From positions 310,001-374,000 of the forward strand of contig NZ_CBDDRA010000002.1 in the NCBI RefSeq assembly GCF_965232925.1: 64,000 nucleotides of DNA, written 5' to 3'. Below the pieces are notes generated by a model, which worked only from the letters and a program-made list of their open reading frames with translations, made no database searches and was not told the DNA's origin. Source of the DNA: Tumidithrix helvetica (GTDB lineage: Bacteria > Cyanobacteriota > Cyanobacteriia > Pseudanabaenales > Pseudanabaenaceae). The position numbers were made by a program, and so were the translations under genes. Each line of letters opens with the position of its first letter. Position 1 is the first letter of the stretch. Shown piece after piece: positions 1 through 6,813 of this stretch.

Positions 1-540
1 CGGATTAGCAAAGTCAAAACTAAGAGAAATTCGGGGAGCAATTGCTGACTACACTGAAGCTATCCGCATCAATCCTGACTATGCTGATGCTTACGGCAAT
101 CGCGGGGTAGCGAAGTCAAAGTTAGGAGATAATCAGGGAGCAATTGCTGACTACACTGAAGTCATCCGTATCAATCCTGACCATGCTAATGTCTACAGCA
201 ATCGTGGGTTAGCTAGGTCCGAATTAAGAGATTATCAGGGAGCAATCTCTGACTACACAGAAGCCATCTGTCTAAATCCTGACTATGCCGATGCTTATGG
301 CAATCGCGGGTTCGCTAAGTCCGAGTTAAGAGATTGTCAGGGAGCAATCTCTGACTACACAGAAGCCATCCGCATCAATCCTTCTGACGATTATGCCTAC
401 TACCATCGCGGATTAGCAAAGTCCAAACTAAGAGAAATTCAGGGAGCAATTGCTGACTATACTGAAGCTATCCGTATCAATCCTGACTATGCTGATGCTT
501 ACGGTAATCGCGGGGTAGCGAAGTCAAAGTTAGGAGATGC
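1..540 (+). repeat. 102-bp tandem TPR units with 408-bp higher-order duplication
   Basis: Bases 1-130 recur at 409-538 with only a handful of mismatches, exactly four 102-bp units apart, while adjacent units are more diverged. A block of four repeats therefore seems to have been copied as one piece inside the TPR gene. Confidence 0.75.
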
Positions 541-817
541 TCAGGGAGCAATCTCTGACTATACAGAAGCTATCCGTATCAATCCTGACGACGCTAATGC
601 TCACTACAATCGCGGGTTAGACAAGTCAGAATTAGGAGATTATCAAGGAGCAATTACTGATTACACAGAAGCTATCCGCATCAATCCTGACGACGCTAAT
701 GCTTACTACCATCGTGGGCTTGCAAAGTCCGAATTAAGAGATTATCAGGGAGCACAAACAGACTTTCAAAAGTCTACTGAACTTTTTAAAGAACAAAGTA
801 ATTCAGCAAAAATATAA
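2..817 (+). CDS. TPR-repeat protein (3' part, 5' end outside window)
   Basis: The reading frame is open from base 2 to the TAA at 815-817 and has no start inside the window. It encodes seven complete 34-residue tetratricopeptide repeats (102 bp each) plus a shortened eighth, then a short charged tail ending in SNSAKI. Each unit follows the pattern GLAKSxLRDxQGAIxDYTEAIRINPDxAxAYxNR, the classic TPR helix pair, so the protein is expected to be a protein-interaction scaffold. The units are nearly identical to one another. Repeat 1 and repeat 5 match almost base for base (offset 408 bp, four units), which indicates recent expansion. What it binds, and any N-terminal domain, cannot be seen. It has no operon partner: the next gene is on the other strand. 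Confidence 0.9.
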   Translation, partial: GLAKSKLREIRGAIADYTEAIRINPDYADAYGNRGVAKSKLGDNQGAIADYTEVIRINPDHANVYSNRGLARSELRDYQGAISDYTEAICLNPDYADAYGNRGFAKSELRDCQGAISDYTEAIRINPSDDYAYYHRGLAKSKLREIQGAIADYTEAIRINPDYADAYGNRGVAKSKLGDAQGAISDYTEAIRINPDDANAHYNRGLDKSELGDYQGAITDYTEAIRINPDDANAYYHRGLAKSELRDYQGAQTDFQKSTELFKEQSNSAKI

Positions 818-847
818 TTTCGTCGTAGAATAACCTATAAAATCGTC

Positions 848-891
848 TTAACCCGAGCAGAGGTTCCTTTTAACCCGAACGGAGGTTCCTT
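848..891. repeat. 22-bp direct repeat, two copies
   Basis: The 22-bp word starting TTAACCCGA and ending GAGGTTCCTT occurs at 848-869 and 870-891, back to back with two mismatches. It lies between the end of the TPR gene and the convergent small gene. No function is evident. Confidence 0.6.
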
Positions 892-966
892 ATCCTTGAT
901 CTTGCTTCAGCTTTTCACACAAAGTTGTATAAGTGGTTGACATCGCTCTTTTATCAACTATCAAGA

Positions 967-1338
967 CTAGGTAAATTCAACTAAGTCAGTGCCCATTCTC
1001 CTTTCAGTGCTAACTTTTATACGTTGCAGGCATTTGTCTAATGGGCAGAAGCTGATTTCATACACCTCTTCCAAGTTGGATAGTAGTTCACTTAGACAAT
1101 CCTCCAAACCACAAAGAACACCCACCGAACCTTTATGCCCCTGTACAATTACTTTCCTCCCATCATCACAATACGTGGCATGAATCCCAATTCCATGCTC
1201 TTTGGGTTGCAATGAAAAGGGAGCAAGATTAAAGAAAAATTCTCCAGACGAACTTCCATCTTTATGATATTTATCTGACCATTCTATTCGTGGATTTCTT
1301 ATAGCATCTATCTGTGCCTCGTTTAGGTTATTTGCCAT
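967..1338 (-). CDS. hypothetical protein, 123 aa
   Basis: I do not recognise this family. The product is a small soluble protein without signal peptide or membrane segment. It has an aromatic, basic N-terminal half and a C-terminal half with CGLEDCLSELL and CPLDKCLQR, giving two Cys-x4-Cys pairs. The start at 1338 (MANNLNEAQ) is chosen because the minus strand shows AAAGGAG seven bases upstream of it. An in-frame ATG 27 bp further up (1365) has no such site. The gene stands alone, convergent to the TPR gene. Confidence 0.6.
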   Translation of the reverse strand: MANNLNEAQIDAIRNPRIEWSDKYHKDGSSSGEFFFNLAPFSLQPKEHGIGIHATYCDDGRKVIVQGHKGSVGVLCGLEDCLSELLSNLEEVYEISFCPLDKCLQRIKVSTERRMGTDLVEFT

Positions 1339-1629
1339 TTTATCTCCTTTATTTTTATAGTTCAATTATTGCATAAAGAAGAAGTGTATATCCTATATTA
1401 GTAAAGAGTTCTAGCGATCGCGAGAGGAAGATTATGATCGTTTAGAGAAAACTTGCGATCGCTGGGGAAGTAAGTCGCGATCGCTGGAGAAGAGACTCTG
1501 CGATCGAAGTTGATGAAATGAGCAAAGTTTATAATGGCAGCAGATCGAGCCTATTGACTTGACTCTCTTGCCTAACCCCTGCAGTCTTGTTTTTTGCTAG
1601 GATAAACTTTATCAAAAACTTTTTCTTTG
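1339..1629. other. intergenic spacer with HIP1 cluster
   Basis: No gene is supported here. Three exact HIP1 octamers (GCGATCGC) occur at 1414, 1455 and 1477, with near copies around them. This dense local cluster is typical of cyanobacterial non-coding or decaying sequence. Confidence 0.5.
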
Positions 1630-1735
1630 TTAAGGGCACCTCTATTAATTGACTTATTCTCAATAACAAGAGCCTAAAAGCCTTGATGCTTCGTTCATAT
1701 TCTCAATTACTTTGAGTTTTTAGAGGTGCCCTTAA
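1630..1735. mobile_element. MITE-like element, 15-bp perfect terminal inverted repeats
   Basis: TTAAGGGCACCTCTA at 1630-1644 is the exact reverse complement of TAGAGGTGCCCTTAA at 1721-1735. If the outer TA pairs are the target site, the element proper is the 100 bp at 1633-1732, as for TA-targeting IS630/Tc1-type elements (inference). It has no coding capacity. Inside, TATTCTCAATWAC occurs twice. The right end lies only four bases before the ATG of the antitoxin-like gene, so insertion may have replaced its natural leader. Confidence 0.6.
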
Positions 1736-1739
1736 GCCA

Positions 1740-1952
1740 ATGATTAGCCGAGATCAGCTAAAACTAGCCATTGATGCGATCGATGACACGCATCTCGAAA
1801 TGCTCCACCGTATCATTTTGGCATTCAGAAAACCCATGCCAATTACTTCAAATCTCGCTTTCTTAGAAACAACCAATCCACTTAAAGGCAGTATCACCTT
1901 TGAAAATGACATCATTTCTCCGATTGATACCTTATGGGAAGCCGAGCAATGA
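1740..1952 (+). CDS. putative antitoxin of a VapBC-like pair (70 aa)
   Basis: This is a small acidic protein. Its start (MISRDQLKLAIDAIDDTHLEMLHRII) resembles the helix that opens many cyanobacterial antitoxins encoded just upstream of PIN-domain toxins. Support comes mainly from context: its TGA overlaps by four bases (ATGA) the ATG of a truncated PIN-type reading frame starting MIILDTHVWLWW. No DNA-binding fold can be assigned with certainty. A MITE-like element ends directly upstream, so its expression signals may be altered. Because the toxin partner is broken, the gene may be an orphan. Confidence 0.5.
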   Translation: MISRDQLKLAIDAIDDTHLEMLHRIILAFRKPMPITSNLAFLETTNPLKGSITFENDIISPIDTLWEAEQ

Positions 1953-2115
1953 TTATTCTCGATACCCATGTTTGGCTTTGGTGGATGAATCAATGCAGCT
2001 ATTTACAAGTGATTTGGTAATCACAACATTATTACCAATGCCCAAGGCGATCGCATCGCCGTTATCCTTGATATTGTCGCTTGAACGCATTACCACTGGA
2101 ACTAAAACAACGTAA
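1949..2115 (+). pseudogene. broken VapC-like PIN-domain toxin
   Basis: The frame opens MIILDTHVWLWWMNQ, the typical N-terminus of VapC-type PIN ribonucleases; the Asp of LDTH is the first metal ligand. It hits a stop at 2018-2020 after 23 codons. Downstream, in shifted frames, fragments such as AQGDRIAV and ALPLELKQ look like later parts of the same family, which implies deletions and frameshifts. The remnant overlaps the antitoxin-like gene by four bases. It cannot encode an active toxin. Confidence 0.55.
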
Positions 2116-2147
2116 TCTTTAACCCTTTTCCTTTTTCCCTCAACACG

Positions 2148-2612
2148 ATGACCACCACATCTCATCAAACAACCTTCCACGCTCAACTTTACGAACAAGA
2201 CTTCTCGCTTTGGTTAGAGAAAGCCGTGCAATTATTGCAGGAAGGCAATTTGGCAGCATTGGATGTTGAGAATTTGATCGAAGAAATTGAAAGCATGGGA
2301 AGAAGTGAAAGACAAGCCATTAAAAGTAATTTGGAAATTATTTTGATGCACTTGTTGAAATATAAATATCAGCCAGAAAAGCGTTCAAACAGTTGGCGCT
2401 ACACGTTGCTAGAACATCGTCGCCGCTTAGATGAAGCCTTCAAAACGAGTCCCAGCCTAAAAAGATACTTCTTACAGGAGTTTGACAACTGCTATCTAGG
2501 TGCAAGAAAGCTAGCTAGCGCAGAAACAGGCATGGCGATCGCTATATTTCCTCTAGAGCATCCCTTTACAGTCGAGCAAGTTCTAGACGAAGACTACCTA
2601 CCTGAAACTTAG
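2148..2612 (+). CDS. DUF29 family protein
   Basis: The 154-residue product matches the DUF29 pattern widespread in cyanobacteria: LYEQDFSLWLEKAVQLLQ, then VENLIEEIESMGRSER, a central HLLKYKYQPEKRSNSWR block, and a C-terminal FPLEHPFTVEQVLDEDYLPE. The family is all-alpha, cytosolic and of unknown function. It is often found in many copies per genome and near mobile or toxin-antitoxin genes, as here. The ATG at 2148 begins just before the conserved segment. No operon partner follows. Confidence 0.85.
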   Translation: MTTTSHQTTFHAQLYEQDFSLWLEKAVQLLQEGNLAALDVENLIEEIESMGRSERQAIKSNLEIILMHLLKYKYQPEKRSNSWRYTLLEHRRRLDEAFKTSPSLKRYFLQEFDNCYLGARKLASAETGMAIAIFPLEHPFTVEQVLDEDYLPET

Positions 2613-2760
2613 CAGCCCAAACTTGGGCTATTTCCATCCGAGCAAACGGAAATTTGCACGAGGACAGATTAAGATTCCCGACTTTTTTGTGAATTTACCT
2701 GAATTCGGGTTAAGGCTTTTAGGACAAAATATTGGGCGTACAAGGGGTAAGGGCAGACAC

Positions 2761-2775
2761 AGGGGCACTGCCCCT
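2761..2775. repeat. short palindromic repeat AGGGGCA-C-TGCCCCT
   Basis: The two 7-bp arms are perfect, with a one-base centre. Words of this type recur in cyanobacterial intergenic regions. It sits 10 bp before a longer palindrome. Confidence 0.5.
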
Positions 2776-2785
2776 ACCCAATTTT

Positions 2786-2815
2786 CGCAGGGTCAATTCA
2801 TGAATTGACCCTGCG
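2786..2815. repeat. perfect 30-bp palindrome
   Basis: Both 15-base halves match exactly (CGCAGGGTCAATTCA and its complement) with no spacer, so it could extrude a cruciform or form an RNA hairpin downstream of the DUF29 gene. No T-tract follows, so a classic terminator is unlikely. It may be a repetitive extragenic palindrome. Confidence 0.7.
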
Positions 2816-3073
2816 ATTCTATGCAGAAGAAAGAATCTCTCATGGATCGTTTAGGATTGCTATATCTACGATTCTATGCAAAGGATGTAGGATAAAAGCT
2901 TTCAATAGCAAGGCTTCAACTATACTTTCCCTGTTTAACAACTGCCATTTAGCCAGAAATCTCAGGCTGTTCTAGCTTTTCAAGAGCAAGGCTACAAACA
3001 ACTTATACCTCTAACATCCGACATGTAATAATTAAGAAAACACTGACAACATTAAGATCAGTTGCTTTTCCCT

Positions 3074-5626
3074 ATGGTAGACATTGCAGCCGCACTCAAG
3101 ATAGCGGTTATTAGAAATCCAGCCTGTGCTTCACCTGACAGCATGGTAATTGAGGCAATGACTGCAATGAGTGGGGCAAATAACACTAGTGCTAGTTGCA
3201 TAGTGGTTGTAGAAAATGACAAGGTTGTCGGTCTCTTAACAGAACGAGATATGTTACGCCTAACCGTTCAGCAGATGCCAGTGAAGCATCTAACGCTACG
3301 ACAAGTATTGAGCCATCCACCTATAACCGTGAGAGAATCGGCATTAAACGATCTCAGTTCCTTACTTAATCTCTTCGAGCAGCATCAAATCAGCCACCTA
3401 CCCATTGTGGATAATACCGATCGGTTAGTAGGAACGATCGGTCATGCCAGTCTCAATCAAGCATTAAGTTCCATCGTCCGCCAGCAAGCAACGACCCAAG
3501 CACAGTTACAAAGCGAACGCGAACGGTTAACGCAAGCCCTAACCCAACTCAATCAAGAACTAGAAGATCGAGTTAAAGAACGCACTGCGGCTTTACAAAT
3601 GAGCGAAGAGCGTTGGCAATTGGCGCTCAAAGGATCGAATGTTGGTATTTGGGATTGGGATATCCTAGGAAATAAGAAATTTTATTCCCGTCGATGGAAA
3701 GAGATGCGGGGCTTTGCTGAGGACGAGATTAGTGATTCGGTTGATGAATGTGAGAGTCGAATTCATCTTGACGACTACGATCGCACTCTCGCCCAACTCA
3801 ATGCCCATCTTGCAGGAGAGACAGAATTTTGTGAATTAGAGTATCGGACACAGTGCAAAGATGGCTCCTATATTTGGATTGTCAATCGGGGACAAGTTTT
3901 GCGAGATCAGACAGGAAAAGCCATTCGCATGATTGGTTCCGACACAGATATTACGGTACGCAAACAAATAGAATTCGCACTCCAAGAAAGCGAACGACGG
4001 TATTCAAACTTAGCTGCTGCTGCACCTGTGGCAATTTTCCGATTTGATCCACAACTCAGTTGCACCTATGTGAACCATCGTTGGTGCAAAATGACAGGTC
4101 GCACTGCGGAATCGGCTTTGGGGCGAGGGTGGATGAATGCCTTGCATCCTGACGATCTCGATCATACGCTTAAAGAATTGGATTACCTGCATGAACATGC
4201 CTCTCCAGATTCTCAGTTTTTAAAAACTGGAGAGGGTCGGCATTTACGTCCAGATGGCACGATCAATTGGTTTTATTCTCACGTCGTTCAAGAGTTTGAT
4301 GATGCTGGTAATCTTATCGGCTATGTCGGCACGCTGACCGATATCACCGATCGCAAGCGAATCGAGGCAGAATTAGCAGAGAGTGAGTCTAAATACCGTC
4401 GTTTGGTGGAAGGTGGGCAAGATGCGATCTGGTCGATGGATGAGCAGGGGCGATTTACCTATCTCTCACCACAATTTAAAACCATATCTGGTTGGGAAGC
4501 CAGCGAGTGGATTGGGAAGCACTGTACTGAGGCGATACATCCTGACGATCGTGAGAGAGTAACTGTTTCTAGGCAAGCTTTGGTAAGAGACTCGGCTGCA
4601 GGCGAACTAGAATTTCGCCTTTGCCACCCCGATCGTCCCTATGTTTGGGTGAGGGTGAGTTCAACCCCCATTCTCAATACTGCGGGCGAAGTAGTGGGTC
4701 AGCAAGGCATTTTAACGGATATTAGCGATCGCAAGCAAGCAGAAGTCCAACTCCAGCGTACAAATGAAGAACTCATCCGTGCGACTCGCCTGAAAGACGA
4801 GTTTCTCGCCAACATGAGCCACGAACTCCGCACGCCTCTTAATGCCATTTTAGGTATGTCTGAGGCATTGCAAGACATGATTTTTGGTTCGTTAAACGAG
4901 AAACAAATCAGATCTATAAAAATAATCGAAGACAGTGGTACTCATCTACTAGCACTGATTAATGACATTCTAGATGTTGCCAAAATTGAGTCGGGACAAA
5001 TCAAGCTAGATTTTCAGCCTGCAAATATCTGCACTCTTTGTAACTCTAGCATCGCATTTATTAAACAACAGGCTCAGAAAAAAAATATTCAGATAAGAGC
5101 GAACATTCCGACCCAACTTCCAAAAGTATTCATTGATGAACGTCGTATCCTGCAAGTTTTAATTAATTTACTCAACAATGCGGTTAAATTCACGCCAGAA
5201 GGCGGACATATTACTTTAGAGGCAAGCCATCACCAACAAAATAAAGCGCTAGAACCATTAAGCGTTCAAGATATAACGAATGCGTATCAAAATCGGCTCT
5301 CACACGAACAGATACCCGTTCCATTACCAACAAGCAGCTATATCAAAATAGCCATAACTGACACTGGAATTGGCATTGCCTCAGAAGATATGCCTAAATT
5401 GTTTAAACCCTTCATGCAAATTGATAGCGCTCTCAATCGGAAGTATACAGGAACGGGTTTAGGTTTAGCTTTGGTGAAACAGATTACCGAACTTCATGGA
5501 GGTGTTGTTAACTTGACGAGTGAGGTCGATACTGGTAGTTGCTTTAGCATCGAACTTCCTTGCGATCCTGTCCCCACTCCACCGGGTTCTGACATTAACT
5601 GCAATGACGAACTCAATGAGTGTTAG
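3074..5626 (+). CDS. CBS-PAS-PAS-PAS sensor histidine kinase
   Basis: This is a predicted soluble sensor kinase of 850 aa. In order it has two CBS domains (about 15-135; VVENDKVVGLLTERDML and HLPIVDNTDRLVGTIG), a coiled-coil linker (about 140-185), and three PAS/PAC modules (about 190-310, 315-440, 445-565), each closing with a D[IT][ST]xRK-type end. These are followed by a HisKA domain with phospho-acceptor His583 in SHELRTPLNAI, then an HATPase with the N box LINLLNNAVKF, DTGIGIA and GTGLGLAL. CBS pairs usually bind adenine nucleotides, so energy or ligand sensing is possible. There is no receiver or partner regulator nearby. ATG at 3074 is preferred over an in-frame TTG at 3062; neither has a clear ribosome site. 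Confidence 0.9.
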   Translation: MVDIAAALKIAVIRNPACASPDSMVIEAMTAMSGANNTSASCIVVVENDKVVGLLTERDMLRLTVQQMPVKHLTLRQVLSHPPITVRESALNDLSSLLNLFEQHQISHLPIVDNTDRLVGTIGHASLNQALSSIVRQQATTQAQLQSERERLTQALTQLNQELEDRVKERTAALQMSEERWQLALKGSNVGIWDWDILGNKKFYSRRWKEMRGFAEDEISDSVDECESRIHLDDYDRTLAQLNAHLAGETEFCELEYRTQCKDGSYIWIVNRGQVLRDQTGKAIRMIGSDTDITVRKQIEFALQESERRYSNLAAAAPVAIFRFDPQLSCTYVNHRWCKMTGRTAESALGRGWMNALHPDDLDHTLKELDYLHEHASPDSQFLKTGEGRHLRPDGTINWFYSHVVQEFDDAGNLIGYVGTLTDITDRKRIEAELAESESKYRRLVEGGQDAIWSMDEQGRFTYLSPQFKTISGWEASEWIGKHCTEAIHPDDRERVTVSRQALVRDSAAGELEFRLCHPDRPYVWVRVSSTPILNTAGEVVGQQGILTDISDRKQAEVQLQRTNEELIRATRLKDEFLANMSHELRTPLNAILGMSEALQDMIFGSLNEKQIRSIKIIEDSGTHLLALINDILDVAKIESGQIKLDFQPANICTLCNSSIAFIKQQAQKKNIQIRANIPTQLPKVFIDERRILQVLINLLNNAVKFTPEGGHITLEASHHQQNKALEPLSVQDITNAYQNRLSHEQIPVPLPTSSYIKIAITDTGIGIASEDMPKLFKPFMQIDSALNRKYTGTGLGLALVKQITELHGGVVNLTSEVDTGSCFSIELPCDPVPTPPGSDINCNDELNEC

Positions 5627-5695
5627 TACAAATCATGGCGTTTTCTAATCCATAATTTAGATCTATCTTGTTTTTGTTCGGATAAACTCGGTTAG

Positions 5696-5804
5696 GATCC
5701 CCGACTTTGTTTGTAAATTTGCAAATACCCTTTACTGGCTCATACCATTTTCAAAACTCGATCTGTTGCAAATTCAAGAGGAATTGTAGAAAAAGTCGGG
5801 GATC
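5696..5804. repeat. 109-bp element with 13-bp inverted repeat ends
   Basis: GATCCCCGACTTT at 5696-5708 is matched by AAAGTCGGGGATC at 5792-5804. It fills the gap between the convergent kinase and hslO genes. A diverged single end (GATTCCCGACTTT) occurs near 2671, so this is a dispersed repeat. No target duplication is visible. It could act as a bidirectional attenuator through its stem. Confidence 0.55.
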
Positions 5805-5821
5805 TGTGCAGTAAGTTCGAG

Positions 5822-6763
5822 CTAATTATTGACGCTGGTTTCTGCTTTTAAGCCGTTAATAATCTCCTCTAACTGTTGACTGTCAGCACGATAGACCTCA
5901 GCGCAAAAATGGCAGGTTGCCTCAGCCCCATTATCTTTGGCGATCATGTCTTTGAGTTCGGCTTCGCCAAACATTTTGAGTGCGCCCAATACCCGCTCTA
6001 ACGAGCATGGACATTGAAACTTCACGGGCTGCGTAGCAGGAAAGATATGCAAATTTAGATCGCCGAGAATCTCAGACATAATTTGCTCTAGGGACTTGCC
6101 TTGCTTGAGCAAACGGGTCAGCCCCTCAGAAGCCTCGACCCGCGCATCAATTTGCGCCATTAAATTCTCATCTCTAGCGGCTTTCGGTAAAATCTGGAGC
6201 AAAATTCCTGCGGAAACATTTACACCCTTGCGGCGTGACGCATCCCCATTAGGTAGATCGCTGTCTCCAATAAATTCGCCCACCATCAGCTTAGAAAAGG
6301 TTTGCTCCGAGGAAGCCAAATACCAAGCGACATCCTCGCCAATTTCACCTGAAACCAGTTCAACCGTGCTCGCGAAAGGGTCGCCATACCCAACATCTCG
6401 CATCACCCTGAGAAAACCTGTCTTTCCGATCGCTTCCCGCACATCGGGATCGCCATCAGCATTGAGCGGTAAATCAAAACTGGGGTTCGCGACAAAACCT
6501 CTGACCGTGCCGTCCATGCCAGCATCGGCAAACACCAAGCCCAAATTACCATCGCCTGCCACCCTTATATTCACCCGCGAATGGGGACGCTTCATACTCG
6601 AAGCTAAGAGTAAGCTGGCACTCATGGCACGACCGAGGGCGGCAGTAGCAACCGTTGACAGTTTGTGACGACGAGATGCCTCATTGGTCAGTTGGGTGGC
6701 AATTACGCCGACAACCCGCACGCCACCATCAGCAGCAGTGGCACGAATTAGTTGGTCAACCAT
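5822..6763 (-). CDS. hslO: Hsp33 redox-regulated chaperone
   Basis: This is a holdase chaperone of the cytosol that is activated when oxidation releases zinc from four C-terminal cysteines. The 313-residue length fits the family. The N-terminal domain begins MVDQLIRATAADGGVRVVGV and includes VRGFVANP. The zinc site is complete: Cys251-Pro-Cys253 and Cys284-His-Phe-Cys287. In a phototroph, protection from oxidative unfolding under light stress is a natural role (inference). The gene is monocistronic as far as can be seen, convergent with the kinase gene and 50 bp from the next minus-strand gene's stop. Confidence 0.96.
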   Translation of the reverse strand: MVDQLIRATAADGGVRVVGVIATQLTNEASRRHKLSTVATAALGRAMSASLLLASSMKRPHSRVNIRVAGDGNLGLVFADAGMDGTVRGFVANPSFDLPLNADGDPDVREAIGKTGFLRVMRDVGYGDPFASTVELVSGEIGEDVAWYLASSEQTFSKLMVGEFIGDSDLPNGDASRRKGVNVSAGILLQILPKAARDENLMAQIDARVEASEGLTRLLKQGKSLEQIMSEILGDLNLHIFPATQPVKFQCPCSLERVLGALKMFGEAELKDMIAKDNGAEATCHFCAEVYRADSQQLEEIINGLKAETSVNN

Positions 6764-6813
6764 GCGTTTCCTTAAAAGGGGTTTTAACGTTTATCCTCTC
6801 TATGTTACGCAAT

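Larger units (their letters stand above)
2613..3061. other. repeat-rich intergenic spacer
   Basis: No convincing gene lies here; a 61-codon frame at 2623-2808 runs through palindromes and is not supported. The spacer carries a half-site resembling the GATCCCCGACTTT element (near 2671), two strong palindromes, a repeated CGATTCTATGCA and the word GGATTGCTATA. That last word also forms the arm of an inverted repeat at 47.6 kb. Confidence 0.6.

Noticed and set aside
1..817. Regular repeats resembling a CRISPR array
   Set aside because: The 102-bp period is coding, in frame, and encodes 34-residue TPR units; there are no short unique spacers.
1414..1508. HIP1 octamer cluster as an operator array
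   Set aside because: GCGATCGC is spread through the whole window, including coding sequence, as is normal in many cyanobacteria.
2623..2808. 61-codon plus-strand frame after the DUF29 gene
   Set aside because: It runs through two palindromes and a dispersed repeat, lacks a ribosome site and has no recognisable protein pattern.
6096..6668. 190-codon frame antisense to hslO
   Set aside because: It lies wholly inside a clear Hsp33 gene on the other strand and its translation looks like reverse-complement codon bias.
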